This document shows positions 33,385-42,441 of a DNA stretch of 63,041 bases, piece by piece (the stretch's first letter is position 1; every line of letters begins with the position of its first letter). The DNA comes from Oscillospiraceae bacterium (GTDB lineage Bacteria; Bacillota; Clostridia; Oscillospirales; Oscillospiraceae). The DNA is taken from assembly GCA_017621795.1 (NCBI GenBank), contig JAGASJ010000012.1, forward strand, positions 1 to 63,041, written 5' to 3'. The translations under genes were made by a program, and so were the position numbers. The notes below the pieces were generated by a model that was not told the origin of the DNA, did not search any database, and was given only the letters and a program-made list of their open reading frames with translations.

Positions 33385-34245
33385 TTAAATCTCGGGCTGA
33401 ACGGCAATGGCGTCGTTCATCAGGTCGTTGAAGTCCTCAACGGTCATATCCTTCAGGACCTCATCCATCATATCCTTCAGCGCGGTATTGCCCAGCTTGA
33501 CGGAAATGCCGATGTTGATATCGCCTTCGCTGGCTGCAAAATCGTCATCTGTGCCGCTGAAGTCCAAAATCATCAGGTTGTCATAAGTAGCGCAGGCGCC
33601 CATTGCGGTGGGCATATCGGTGCAGATGAAGTCCACACGGCTCTCTGCTACTGCCATCACCATGGCATTGGCTGTTTCTGCAGCGCTGGTCTTGGTTGCG
33701 CCGGGGATCTGATCAATAAAATCGTTGTACCATACAGTACCGGTCTGTGCGGTGCAGGTACCGGTGAGGTTGGAAATACCGGTGGCTGCGGCCTGGGGTG
33801 TGTCCTTACGGGCTACACACACGATGTTTGCATAGAAATAGGGGCCTGCCATTTCCACTTCTTCCAGACGCTCCTCAGTCATAGACTGACCGGCAATAAC
33901 TGCATCCAGCTTGCCCTCATCCAGCGCAGGATTCAGACCGTCCCAGCCGATGGCCATTACTTCCAGAGTGACGTCGTAGTACTCTGCGATCTTCTTTGCG
34001 ATCATTACGTCATAACCGTTGGCGTAGGTGCCGGGGTTGTTGGCAATGGGCACAGCACCGTTGGAATCGTCCATCTGGGTCCAGTTGTAGGGAGCGTATG
34101 CACACTCCATACCAACCGTCAGAATGCCGTCTTCCAAACCGGGAACATCCGCATAGGTCTTACCGGATTCGGTCTTGCTTTCACCACAGGCGCACAGACC
34201 TACGGCAAGCATCAGGGACAATACAATTGCTACAAACTTCTTCAT
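33385..34245 (-). CDS. Amino-acid ABC transporter substrate-binding lipoprotein (lysine)
   Basis: The 286-residue lipoprotein has the signal MKKFVAIVLSLMLAVGLCAC, with the lipid-bearing Cys in the lipobox near residue 18-20. The family-3 binding fold shows ILTVGMECAYAPYNW, YANGYDVMIAKKIAEYY, KLDAVIAGQSMTEER and the closing ISVKLGNTALKDMMDEVL. It captures the amino acid outside the membrane for the permease pair. It is the first gene after the lysine riboswitch terminator, with GCGAGGT before its ATG. Confidence 0.95.
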   Translation of the reverse strand: MKKFVAIVLSLMLAVGLCACGESKTESGKTYADVPGLEDGILTVGMECAYAPYNWTQMDDSNGAVPIANNPGTYANGYDVMIAKKIAEYYDVTLEVMAIGWDGLNPALDEGKLDAVIAGQSMTEERLEEVEMAGPYFYANIVCVARKDTPQAAATGISNLTGTCTAQTGTVWYNDFIDQIPGATKTSAAETANAMVMAVAESRVDFICTDMPTAMGACATYDNLMILDFSGTDDDFAASEGDINIGISVKLGNTALKDMMDEVLKDMTVEDFNDLMNDAIAVQPEI

Positions 34246-34272
34246 TTTCTTTTACCTCGCTTTTTTGTTTTT

Positions 34273-34305
34273 AAAATAAAAAACGGATCGCCTGCAAAGC
34301 GATCC
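34273..34305 (-). terminator. Riboswitch-controlled terminator before the lysine transporter
   Basis: On the minus strand a GGATCGC/GCGATCC stem (34299-34305 with 34285-34291), seven-base loop and a T-rich tract lie between the aptamer and the first gene. This fits lysine-induced premature termination. Confidence 0.88.
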
Positions 34306-34361
34306 AACAGCAGTTACAAAATAATACATCTGCAACAATACTGCTTCGATAGCGCTTCACA

Positions 34362-34520
34362 AAGTTCTTTGTGACAGTCCGGCAGATATTCTCTGACGAC
34401 CCAGCACCGCACATCCAGGCATCTGCGGCACTTCGGCGGTATTCCCTTTCCTCTTCTGCAGTTGCCTGACTATACAGAAGGATACTGATGAATCCCGCGC
34501 CTCTATCAAGGCGATTAGTT
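34362..34520 (-). promoter_or_regulatory. Lysine riboswitch (L box)
   Basis: The minus-strand leader carries the L-box core in order: GATAGAGGCGCG, CAGTATC, GGGAATACCGCCGAAG, GCTGGGTC and GGACTGTCAC, with the hairpins of the five-way junction between. These match the conserved bases of known lysine aptamers such as the B. subtilis lysC leader. It starts just past the promoter and ends before an intrinsic terminator, so excess lysine should shut off the downstream transporter. An 88-codon open frame across it is a shadow. Confidence 0.93.
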
Positions 34521-34527
34521 TTTCCAT

Positions 34528-34556
34528 ATACTAACACGCATCCGTTTGTCTGTCAA
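34528..34556 (-). promoter_or_regulatory. Promoter of the lysine transporter operon
   Basis: On the minus strand TTGACA (34551-34556) and TAGTAT (34528-34533) are 17 bases apart. This places the transcript start at the 5' edge of the riboswitch. The stretch 34557-34747 holds nothing else I can recognise. Confidence 0.82.
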
Positions 34557-34747
34557 CCGATTTTTGTACTTTTTAGCGCATTTTACAGGTTTCTGCCCAT
34601 TTGACCCCACTTTTTACAGCAAATGACACAATAATCCGAGGACATTTGTACTTCCTTCAAAAACACATCTTTTGGGGTGTGTACATTTTGCACAATTGTG
34701 TTGCTTAATTTTTGTATGTTTTCTCATACTATTTGTGCACTTTTACC

Positions 34748-34775
34748 TTGACGATTAAAAAAACTGTGTTATAAT
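34748..34775 (+). promoter_or_regulatory. Promoter of the class II aldolase gene
   Basis: TTGACG (34748-34753) and TATAAT (34770-34775) are 16 bases apart, 43 bases before the start codon. Confidence 0.82.
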
Positions 34776-34818
34776 GATCGTAGAGTAGATATTAAAATTA
34801 TAAAAGGAGACATCATTT

Positions 34819-36111
34819 ATGAATATTCAGTACATTCATCCCGCAGACCAACTGGTTATGTTTATGCATCGTATTTATGATAAAGGTCTGACCACCACCT
34901 CCGGTGGCAACCTGTCGATTCTGGATAATGACGGCAACGTGTGGATCACCCCCGCCGGCGTGGATAAGGGCACTCTGACCCGCAACGATATTGTATGTGT
35001 AAAGCCTGACGGCACTACCGTCGGCCCCCACAAGCCCTCCTCCGAGCTTCCTTTCCATCAATCTGTTTACAAGATGCGCCCGGACCTAAAGGCCGTGCTT
35101 CACGCCCATCCCCCCGCACTGGTTGCGTTTTCCATCGTCCGCCGCTGTCCCAATCTGGATCTGGTGCCTTCTGTGCGGAAGGTCTGCTCCAATGTGCAGA
35201 TCGCAAAATACGATGTTCCCGGCAGCGATGCTTTGGGCGAGAAAATCGGTCGGGTCTTTGCTGACGGCTGCGATATTGCCATTTTGGAAAACCACGGTGT
35301 ATGTATCGGCGCACCGGATATGTTTACCGCATTCCAGCGCTTTGAGACCCTGAACTACACCGCCCAGCTGGAAGGACTTGCCAAAAAGGTCGGCAAAATT
35401 CACGCCCTTGCGCCTGAGGCTTACCGCATCAGCCAAACCCAATTCCACACCAAGATGGACGACTTTATTCCCCACAGCCGTTCCTCCGAGGAGCTGGCGG
35501 CCCGCCGCGATATGATCACGCTTATCAAGCGCTCTTACAAAATGGACCTGTTTACAGCCACCCACGGCACATACTCCGTGCGTTTGGCCGACGGCAGCTT
35601 CCTGATCACCCCCTACAACTTCGACCGCGCATACCTGCAGGAGGATGACCTGGTGCGGGTGAAGAGCGGAATGAAGGAACAGGGCAAGGTCCCCTCCCGC
35701 GCCGTACTGTTCCACGAAAAGATTTATCAGAAGCATCCCGAAATCAAGGCCATTTTGCAGGCACATCCTGTAAACGCTATGGCTTTTGCTGTCACCGATG
35801 CAGACTTTGACCCCCGCACCATTCCCGAAAGCTACATCCTTCTGCGGGACATCAAGACGCTCCCCTACGAATCTATTTACGAGAAGCCTGATGAGGTTGC
35901 CGCAGAGTTTGCCCCCAACTGCCCCGCACTGATGATCGAAAACAGCTGTGTGGTGCTTACCGGCGAAAGCCTGCTGAAGGCCTTTGACCGTCTGGAAGTT
36001 ATGGAATCCACTGCCCATTCCATTATTCTTTCCAAGGAAGTGGGCGACATCGTGCACATCACCGACCAGGAAGTAGAGGACCTGAAGGTCGCCTTTAACC
36101 TGGAGGGCTAA
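34819..36111 (+). CDS. Tandem class II aldolase/adducin-domain protein
   Basis: The 430-residue protein contains two class II aldolase domains (about 8-205 and 225-420). The first has an intact zinc site: HAHP (His95, His97), His159 in ENHG, and the catalytic-type Glu76 in PSSELPFH. It also keeps TTTSGGNLSI and ITPAGVDKGTL. The second domain has lost these: QAHP replaces HAHP, ENSC replaces ENHG, and PSRAVLFH lacks the Glu. Family members cleave sugar phosphates such as fuculose 1-phosphate. The substrate is not evident, and no sugar pathway genes adjoin. AAAGGAG precedes the ATG; it is monocistronic. Confidence 0.88.
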   Translation: MNIQYIHPADQLVMFMHRIYDKGLTTTSGGNLSILDNDGNVWITPAGVDKGTLTRNDIVCVKPDGTTVGPHKPSSELPFHQSVYKMRPDLKAVLHAHPPALVAFSIVRRCPNLDLVPSVRKVCSNVQIAKYDVPGSDALGEKIGRVFADGCDIAILENHGVCIGAPDMFTAFQRFETLNYTAQLEGLAKKVGKIHALAPEAYRISQTQFHTKMDDFIPHSRSSEELAARRDMITLIKRSYKMDLFTATHGTYSVRLADGSFLITPYNFDRAYLQEDDLVRVKSGMKEQGKVPSRAVLFHEKIYQKHPEIKAILQAHPVNAMAFAVTDADFDPRTIPESYILLRDIKTLPYESIYEKPDEVAAEFAPNCPALMIENSCVVLTGESLLKAFDRLEVMESTAHSIILSKEVGDIVHITDQEVEDLKVAFNLEG

Positions 36112-36120
36112 TATCTATAC

Positions 36121-36154
36121 AGCATCCTGTCGTATTACGGCAGGATGCTTTTTT
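36121..36154 (+). terminator. Terminator of the aldolase gene
   Basis: The stem AGCATCCTGTCG with CGGCAGGATGCT (one wobble) is followed by T6. Confidence 0.92.
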
Positions 36155-36195
36155 GCGGTTTTTTGAAGTTTTATGGACTTCACCGCATTTTCCTC

Positions 36196-36224
36196 TTGTA
36201 ACAGGTGGATTTTTGTGGTAAACT
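36196..36224 (+). promoter_or_regulatory. Probable promoter of prfC
   Basis: TTGTAA (36196-36201) and TAAACT (36219-36224) are 17 bases apart. Confidence 0.5.
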
Positions 36225-36288
36225 AAATTGAATTTTTATGGCTATTGAGAAATCTTTTCGCTACCCCTGCGATAATAGGAGGAACGCA

Positions 36289-37881
36289 ATGTCTACATTA
36301 CAAGAAGAAATCAGCCGCCGTCGAACATTCGCCATTATCTCCCACCCCGACGCCGGTAAAACCACCTTAACCGAAAAATTCCTGCTGTACGGCGGTGCTA
36401 TTGCCCAGGCCGGCGTGGTCAAGGGAAAGAAAAATTCCCGTTCTGCCACCTCCGACTGGATGGAAATTGAAAAGCAGCGCGGTATCTCCGTCACGTCCTC
36501 TGTTATGCAGTTCCAGTATAACGGCTTTTGCATCAACATTTTGGACACCCCGGGACACCAGGACTTCTCCGAGGATACCTACCGCACCCTGATGGCCGCC
36601 GACTCCGCGGTGATGGTCATTGACGGTGCAAAGGGCGTTGAGCCCCAGACCCGGAAGCTTTTTAAGGTCTGTGCTATGCGCCATATCCCCATCTTTACCT
36701 TTATCAATAAAATGGACCGGGAAACCCGGGACCCCTTTGACCTTTTGGATGAGGTAGAACGGGAGCTGGGCATCGAGACATACGCAATGAACTGGCCCAT
36801 CGGCTCCGGCAAGGATTTTCAGGGCGTTTATGATCGGGAAAAGAGCCAGCTGCTCTTCTTCTCCGGCCACGGTGGAAAATCCAAGGCTGAAACCCAGGCC
36901 ATCGACCTGTACGACAGTCAGGTTGCCACCCTTTTGGACAGCGAGCAAAAGCATCAGCAGTTGATCGACGATGTGGAGCTGCTTTCTGCAGGACGGGAGA
37001 TGGATCTGCAGGCCGTTCAGCACGGTCAGCTCTCCCCTGTATTCTTTGGCTCCGCGCTGACCAATTTCGGCATTGAGCCCTTCCTGGAAAACTTCCTGAA
37101 GCTGACGCCTCCCCCTCTGCCCCGTGTTGCAGATTGCGGCGAGATCGACACCTTCTCTCCGGATTTTTCCGCATTCGTCTTTAAAATCCAGGCCAATATG
37201 AATAAGGCGCACCGCGACCGACTGGCCTTTATGCGCATCTGCTCCGGCAAATTCCAGCGTGACACCGAGTATTACCACATGCAGGGCGGGCGTAAAATGC
37301 GTCTTTCCCAGCCCCAGCAATTGATGGCTGCTGAACGTGAGATCGTAGAGGAGGCTTACGCAGGGGACGTTATCGGCGTATTTGACCCCGGCATTTTCTC
37401 CATCGGCGACACCATTACCGTACCTTCAAAGAAGTTTTTATATTCCGGGATCCCCACCTTCGCCCCTGAACATTTTTGCCGCGTTTCTGCCAAGGACTCT
37501 ATGAAACGCAAGCAGTTTGTCAAAGGTACCGAGCAGATCGCCCAGGAAGGCGCGATCCAGATCTTCAAGGTGCCTAATTCCGGTATGGAAGAAGTTATTG
37601 TAGGCGTTGTGGGTACACTGCAGCTGGATGTATTCCAGTACCGTATGAAAAACGAATACGGCGTAGAGCTGCGAATGGAAATGCTCCCCTATGAGGAGAT
37701 CCGTCTGATCGAATCTGCCTCCTGCGCCCTGTCGGACCTGAATTTAGGCTCGGATGCTGAGCTTTTAGAGGATTATCGGGGCAGAAACCTGCTGGTGTTC
37801 TCCAGCTATTGGGCCATCGACTTTACTGTTCGCCGCAACCCCGGATTGGTGGTTAAGGAAATTGTTGTAAACGAAGGATAA
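36289..37881 (+). CDS. prfC: Peptide chain release factor 3
   Basis: The 530-residue translational GTPase has G1 ISHPDAGKTTLTEK (Lys24), the RF3-type switch region SATSDWMEIEKQRGISVTSSVMQF, G3 DTPGHQDFSEDTYR, G4 FINKMDRE, then the EF-G-like domain II and the RF3 C-terminal domain (GVVGTLQLDVFQYRMKNEYGVEL). It recycles RF1/RF2 from ribosomes after peptide release. The start at 36289 follows TAGGAGG; the longer frame from 36238 has no ribosome site. It is monocistronic. Confidence 0.97.
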   Translation: MSTLQEEISRRRTFAIISHPDAGKTTLTEKFLLYGGAIAQAGVVKGKKNSRSATSDWMEIEKQRGISVTSSVMQFQYNGFCINILDTPGHQDFSEDTYRTLMAADSAVMVIDGAKGVEPQTRKLFKVCAMRHIPIFTFINKMDRETRDPFDLLDEVERELGIETYAMNWPIGSGKDFQGVYDREKSQLLFFSGHGGKSKAETQAIDLYDSQVATLLDSEQKHQQLIDDVELLSAGREMDLQAVQHGQLSPVFFGSALTNFGIEPFLENFLKLTPPPLPRVADCGEIDTFSPDFSAFVFKIQANMNKAHRDRLAFMRICSGKFQRDTEYYHMQGGRKMRLSQPQQLMAAEREIVEEAYAGDVIGVFDPGIFSIGDTITVPSKKFLYSGIPTFAPEHFCRVSAKDSMKRKQFVKGTEQIAQEGAIQIFKVPNSGMEEVIVGVVGTLQLDVFQYRMKNEYGVELRMEMLPYEEIRLIESASCALSDLNLGSDAELLEDYRGRNLLVFSSYWAIDFTVRRNPGLVVKEIVVNEG

Positions 37882-37885
37882 AAGC

Positions 37886-37927
37886 ATATTGCTCCGGCGG
37901 AAAAACACCTGCCGGAGCAATATTTTT
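37886..37927 (+). terminator. Terminator of prfC
   Basis: A 13-bp stem (37886-37898 with 37911-37923) is followed by a T run. Confidence 0.9.
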
Positions 37928-37964
37928 ACCCATCAAAATTGTACAAAAAAACGGCTCAATTTTG

Positions 37965-37993
37965 TTGACAAGCAATGTGCTCTATGGTATAAT
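37965..37993 (+). promoter_or_regulatory. Promoter of the pyrimidine operon
   Basis: TTGACA (37965-37970) and TATAAT (37988-37993) are exact consensus with a 17-base spacer. The start codon is only 31 bases past the -10, so there is no room for a PyrR-type attenuator. Confidence 0.93.
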
Positions 37994-38024
37994 TGCGAGG
38001 ATCATGATACAGGAGGGATGAACA

Positions 38025-39245
38025 ATGACGGATCACAGATTCAGCTATGTTGGTTGTTCCCGTGAGGATGTGCATTGTCCCAGTGTTCCCGTTTCTGCCG
38101 TCTTATCTGATCTTGTTTCTGATGAACATCATTATTTCATTTTTCCTGGCTTTTGTGACGTGCATGTGCACTTCCGAGAGCCGGGATTTTCTTATAAAGA
38201 GACCATTTTAACCGGATGCCGTGCTGCGGCTGCCGGCGGCTACACCGCCGTCTGCACTATGCCGAATCTGAATCCTGTCCCGGACAGCCTGGCGCATTTG
38301 AATGTTCAGCTTCAGCTCATCCGGGAACAGGCCACTGTAAACGTATATCCATACGGAGCAATTACCGTCAGCCAGCAAGGGCAGGCGCTTGCCGCAATGC
38401 CTGAGATGGCACCAAGTGTAGTCGGTTTTTCCGATGACGGCAGGGGCGTTCAACAGGAACAAATGATGCGTCAGGCGATGGAAATGTCCAAAAAACTGGG
38501 TAAAATCATTGTAGCCCACTGTGAGAACAACCGGCTTCTCTTCGGCGGCTATATCCATGCGGGAATGTATGCAAAGGCCCACGGGCACAAGGGAATTTGC
38601 TCTGCCAGTGAATACAGCCAGATTCAGCGGGATCTACGCCTTGTAGAACAGATCGGCTGCAGCTATCACATTTGCCACATCTCCACCAAAGAAAGCGTGG
38701 AGATGATCCGGCAGGCAAAAGCCAAGGGCTTAGACGTCACATGTGAGACCGCGCCACACTATTTAGTGCTGACAGACGAGGATCTGCAGGAGGATGGACG
38801 CTTCAAGATGAATCCGCCTTTGCGCAGTGCGTCGGACCGCGAGGCGCTGATCGAAGGCCTGCTGGACGGTACGATCGATATGATCGCCACCGACCACGCC
38901 CCCCACAGCGATGAAGAAAAAAGCAAAGGATTATCAGGAAGCGCTTTTGGGATCGTGGGGCTGGAGACCGCTTTCCCGGTGCTGTACACCCACCTGGTAA
39001 AGCCCGGCATTCTCAGTCTTGAGCAGCTTGTTCGGTTCCTTTCGGAAAATCCGCGGAAGCGGTTTAAGATCCCAATGCAGCAGGAGTACACTGTGTGGGA
39101 TTTAGATGCGGTGCAAACCATCCGTCCGGAGACTTTTCTCTCCAAGGGCAGAGCTACCCCCTTTGCAGGGCACACTGTTAACGGAAAATGCATCGCAACA
39201 ATATGTAACGGAAAAATTGTGTATCAATCAGCGCATCAGCAGTAA
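38025..39245 (+). CDS. pyrC: Dihydroorotase
   Basis: The 406-residue amidohydrolase is of the type I class. The metal motif DVHVHFREPG is followed by the substrate loop AAGGYTAVCTMPNLNP, His in IVAHCEN and in YHICHISTKES, and catalytic Asp in IATDHAPHSDEE. It converts carbamoyl aspartate to dihydroorotate. It heads the pyr operon, with AGGAGGG before the ATG. Its N-terminal 40 residues, before the beta-barrel core, are shorter than in many DHOases. carB follows after 11 bases. Confidence 0.95.
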   Translation: MTDHRFSYVGCSREDVHCPSVPVSAVLSDLVSDEHHYFIFPGFCDVHVHFREPGFSYKETILTGCRAAAAGGYTAVCTMPNLNPVPDSLAHLNVQLQLIREQATVNVYPYGAITVSQQGQALAAMPEMAPSVVGFSDDGRGVQQEQMMRQAMEMSKKLGKIIVAHCENNRLLFGGYIHAGMYAKAHGHKGICSASEYSQIQRDLRLVEQIGCSYHICHISTKESVEMIRQAKAKGLDVTCETAPHYLVLTDEDLQEDGRFKMNPPLRSASDREALIEGLLDGTIDMIATDHAPHSDEEKSKGLSGSAFGIVGLETAFPVLYTHLVKPGILSLEQLVRFLSENPRKRFKIPMQQEYTVWDLDAVQTIRPETFLSKGRATPFAGHTVNGKCIATICNGKIVYQSAHQQ

Positions 39246-39256
39246 TGGAGGACTAT

Positions 39257-42200
39257 ATGGCAAAGCGTAAGGACATCAAAAAAATACTGATCTTAGGTTC
39301 CGGTCCCATTGTGATCGGTCAGGCCGCAGAATTTGACTATGCAGGCACGCAGGCCTGCCTGGCTTTGAAAGAGGAAGGATACGAGGTCGTGCTGTGTAAT
39401 TCAAACCCGGCAACCATTATGACCGACACGTCCATTGCAGACAAGGTCTATATGGAGCCTCTGACCCTGGAATATATTGCCAAGATCCTGCGCTATGAAC
39501 GACCGGATGCAATTCTGCCCGGCATTGGCGGTCAGACCGGTCTGAATCTGGCAATGCAATTGGAGAAAAAAGGCGTACTGAAGGAATGTAATGTACAGCT
39601 GTTGGGTACGAGCAGTGCCTCTATTGAACGGGCAGAGGACCGTGAGCTTTTTAAGAAGCTGTGTCAATCCATTGGTGAGCCCACCATCCCCTCCGAAATT
39701 GCCTACAGCTTAGAAGAAGCAAAGCAGGCCGCCAAGCGGATCGGCTACCCTGTTGTTTTGCGCCCCGCCTTTACCTTGGGCGGTACCGGCGGCGGTTTTG
39801 CAGACAGCGAGGAGGATTTGACGGAGCTGGGCGCAAACGCCTTTAAGCTATCCCCCGTACACCAAGTGCTGATCGAAAAAAGCGTCAAAGGCTATAAGGA
39901 GATCGAATTTGAAGTAATGCGGGATTCTACCGATCACGCCATCACCATCTGCGGTATGGAAAACATCGACCCGGTAGGCGTTCACACCGGCGACTCTATG
40001 GTGGTTGCCCCCATTATGACCCTCAGCAAGGAAGAGGAAAAGAAGCTCAACGACAGCGCCATCAAAATCATCCGTGAGCTGAAAATCGAAGGCGGCTGTA
40101 ATGTACAGTTCGCCTTGAATCCCGAAAACGGCGACTATTATCTCATTGAGGTCAATCCCCGTGTTTCCCGTTCCTCCGCACTGGCATCCAAAGCCAGCGG
40201 CTATCCCATCGCCCGGGTAACTGCAAAAATCGCAGTGGGAATGAAGCTGGAGGAAATTGCCATTGCGAACACAAACGCAGCCTTTGAACCGAAGCTTGAC
40301 TATGTGATCGCCAAGCTGCCCCGCTTCCCCTTCGACAAATTCACATCTGCCGCCAACACCCTGGGCACACAGATGAAGGCCACCGGTGAGGTTATGGGCA
40401 TCGGCTCCAGTCTGGAAGAATGCTTACTCAAGGCTGTTCGCTCCCTGGAAATCGGCGTTTGTCACCTCTATATGCCCAAATTTGACATTTGGGAAAGTGA
40501 CCGCCTGCTTTCCTACATTGAGGCCTTCCAGGATGACAATATTTTCGCCATTGCGGAATTGATGCGCAGAGGATACGGTGTGCAGCAGCTTCACGAAATC
40601 ACCAAGATCACCGCCCATTTCCTGGAAGCCGTGCAAAACATCGTGGCAATGGAAGCGGTTATAAAGGCCGATCCCCTTTGCCCGGATACCCTGAAAAATG
40701 CAAAGAAGATGGGCTTTAGCGATGCTTATATCGCCAAGCTTTGGGGTAAATCCGAATTGGACGTTTACAACCTGCGGAAGGAGCAGGGCATATTCCCCGC
40801 ATTTCGGATGGTGGACACCTGTCATACAGGTGCTTATATCCCCTATTTCTACTCCTCCTACACCGGTCAGAATATGTCCAAGCTGACAGATAAGAAAAAA
40901 ATCGTTGTTTTGGGTGCCGGTCCGATCCGCATCGGTCAGGGTGTGGAATTTGACTACTCCACCGTACACGCTGTCACAACCATTAAAAACGCCGGCTATG
41001 AAGCCATTATCATCAACAATAACCCCGAGACGGTTTCCACAGACTACACTACCGCCGACAAGCTTTATTTTGAGCCTCTGACTACCGAGGATGTGATGAA
41101 CATCATCACATACGAAAATCCTGAAGGTGTGATCGCCTCCCTGGGCGGTCAGACTGCCATCAATCTGGCACAGCCGCTGATGGAGCGCGGTGTCAAAATC
41201 ATCGGTACCGATTGCGCCGCTATCGAAAAAGCGGAAAATCGGGATTCCTTTGAAAAGATTTTGGAGCAGCTTCAGATCCCTCAGCCCAAGGGCAAGGCGG
41301 TTACAAAGATTCAGGACGGCATTGACGCCGCCAACGATATCGGGTACCCGGTTTTGGTACGTCCCAGCTTTGTGCTTGGCGGACGGGCTATGCAGATCGT
41401 TGCCAACGAAACACAGCTGCGTCACTACCTGAAAACCGCCGTGGAAATTGACGAGGACAAGCCCGTTCTGGTAGATAAGTATATTGAAGGACGGGAGGTA
41501 GAGGTGGACGCCATCTGTGACGGCACCAATGTGTTTATCCCCGGTATTATGGAGCTTGTAGAGCGTACCGGTGTGCACAGCGGCGACTCCATCAGTGTTT
41601 ACCCCTCCTTCAGTATTTCCGACAAGGTTAAAGGCACGATCCTGCAGTATGCGAAAAAGCTGGGCTTGGGTATTGGTATTGTAGGCCTTTACAACATTCA
41701 GTTCATTGTGGACAACAACGACAATGTGTATATCATCGAGGTCAATCCCCGTTCCTCCCGTACCGTTCCCTTCCTGAGCAAGGCCACCGGCTTCAGCCTG
41801 GCAGATATCGCAACCGAGGTCATTTTGGGAAAATCTTTGAAGGAACAGGGCATCTTCGACATTTATCCGGAGGAACGAAAGCGCTGGTATGTAAAGGTCC
41901 CGGTATTCTCCTTCAACAAGATCCGGGGTCTGGATGCTTACCTCTCCCCTGAAATGAAGTCCACCGGTGAGGCCATCGGCTATGACGACAAGCTGAACCG
42001 CGCCTTGTATAAGGCACTTCAGGCTTCCGGTATGCACCTGCAAAACTACGGCACCGTATTTGCCACTATTGCAGATAAGGACAAGGAAGAAGCACTGCCC
42101 CTGATTCGCCGCTTCTATAATTTAGGCTTTAACATTCAGGCTACCTACGGTACAGCAATGTATTTAAAACGCAACGGTATCCGCACCCATATTTTGGAAA

Positions 42201-42430
42201 AAATCAGCACCGGCAGTCAGGAAATTCCCGACGCCCTGCGGCAAGGTCATATTGCATACGTCATCAACACCAAGGAACCCGGTTCTGACGGCTCCAACAA
42301 CGACGGGCACCAGATCCGCAAGGTGGCCACAGAGAACAACGTGACCATTTTTACCGCACTGGACACGGTACGTGTGCTTTTGGACGTTTTGGAAGAAACC
42401 ACACTGACCATTTCCACCATTGACGCCTGA
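39257..42430 (+). CDS. carB: Carbamoyl-phosphate synthase large subunit
   Basis: The 1057-residue protein is full length, with two homologous halves, each with an ATP-grasp domain. Motifs: GSGPIVIGQAAEFDYAG and its second-half counterpart GAGPIRIGQGVEFDYS, PAFTLGGTGGGFA, EVNPRVSRSSALASKA and EVNPRSSRTVPFLSKA. The C-terminal MGS-like domain (about 935-1057) is where allosteric effectors bind in the family. It makes carbamoyl phosphate from bicarbonate, ammonia and two ATP. I chose the ATG at 39257, preceded by GGAGG; one at 39245 puts that site in the gene. The glutaminase subunit gene carA is not in this operon. Confidence 0.97.
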   Translation: MAKRKDIKKILILGSGPIVIGQAAEFDYAGTQACLALKEEGYEVVLCNSNPATIMTDTSIADKVYMEPLTLEYIAKILRYERPDAILPGIGGQTGLNLAMQLEKKGVLKECNVQLLGTSSASIERAEDRELFKKLCQSIGEPTIPSEIAYSLEEAKQAAKRIGYPVVLRPAFTLGGTGGGFADSEEDLTELGANAFKLSPVHQVLIEKSVKGYKEIEFEVMRDSTDHAITICGMENIDPVGVHTGDSMVVAPIMTLSKEEEKKLNDSAIKIIRELKIEGGCNVQFALNPENGDYYLIEVNPRVSRSSALASKASGYPIARVTAKIAVGMKLEEIAIANTNAAFEPKLDYVIAKLPRFPFDKFTSAANTLGTQMKATGEVMGIGSSLEECLLKAVRSLEIGVCHLYMPKFDIWESDRLLSYIEAFQDDNIFAIAELMRRGYGVQQLHEITKITAHFLEAVQNIVAMEAVIKADPLCPDTLKNAKKMGFSDAYIAKLWGKSELDVYNLRKEQGIFPAFRMVDTCHTGAYIPYFYSSYTGQNMSKLTDKKKIVVLGAGPIRIGQGVEFDYSTVHAVTTIKNAGYEAIIINNNPETVSTDYTTADKLYFEPLTTEDVMNIITYENPEGVIASLGGQTAINLAQPLMERGVKIIGTDCAAIEKAENRDSFEKILEQLQIPQPKGKAVTKIQDGIDAANDIGYPVLVRPSFVLGGRAMQIVANETQLRHYLKTAVEIDEDKPVLVDKYIEGREVEVDAICDGTNVFIPGIMELVERTGVHSGDSISVYPSFSISDKVKGTILQYAKKLGLGIGIVGLYNIQFIVDNNDNVYIIEVNPRSSRTVPFLSKATGFSLADIATEVILGKSLKEQGIFDIYPEERKRWYVKVPVFSFNKIRGLDAYLSPEMKSTGEAIGYDDKLNRALYKALQASGMHLQNYGTVFATIADKDKEEALPLIRRFYNLGFNIQATYGTAMYLKRNGIRTHILEKISTGSQEIPDALRQGHIAYVINTKEPGSDGSNNDGHQIRKVATENNVTIFTALDTVRVLLDVLEETTLTISTIDA

Positions 42431-42441
42431 CGGAGATGAAG

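Noticed and set aside
34271-34537. 88-codon open frame before the lysine transporter
   Set aside because: It runs across the lysine riboswitch and its terminator; the conserved bases follow RNA structure, not codons.
37994-38024. PyrR-type attenuator before the pyr operon
   Set aside because: Only 31 bases separate the -10 box from the start codon, with no hairpin or terminator.
40424-42043. 539-codon open frame on the minus strand
   Set aside because: It is antisense to the second half of carB, whose motifs are unambiguous.
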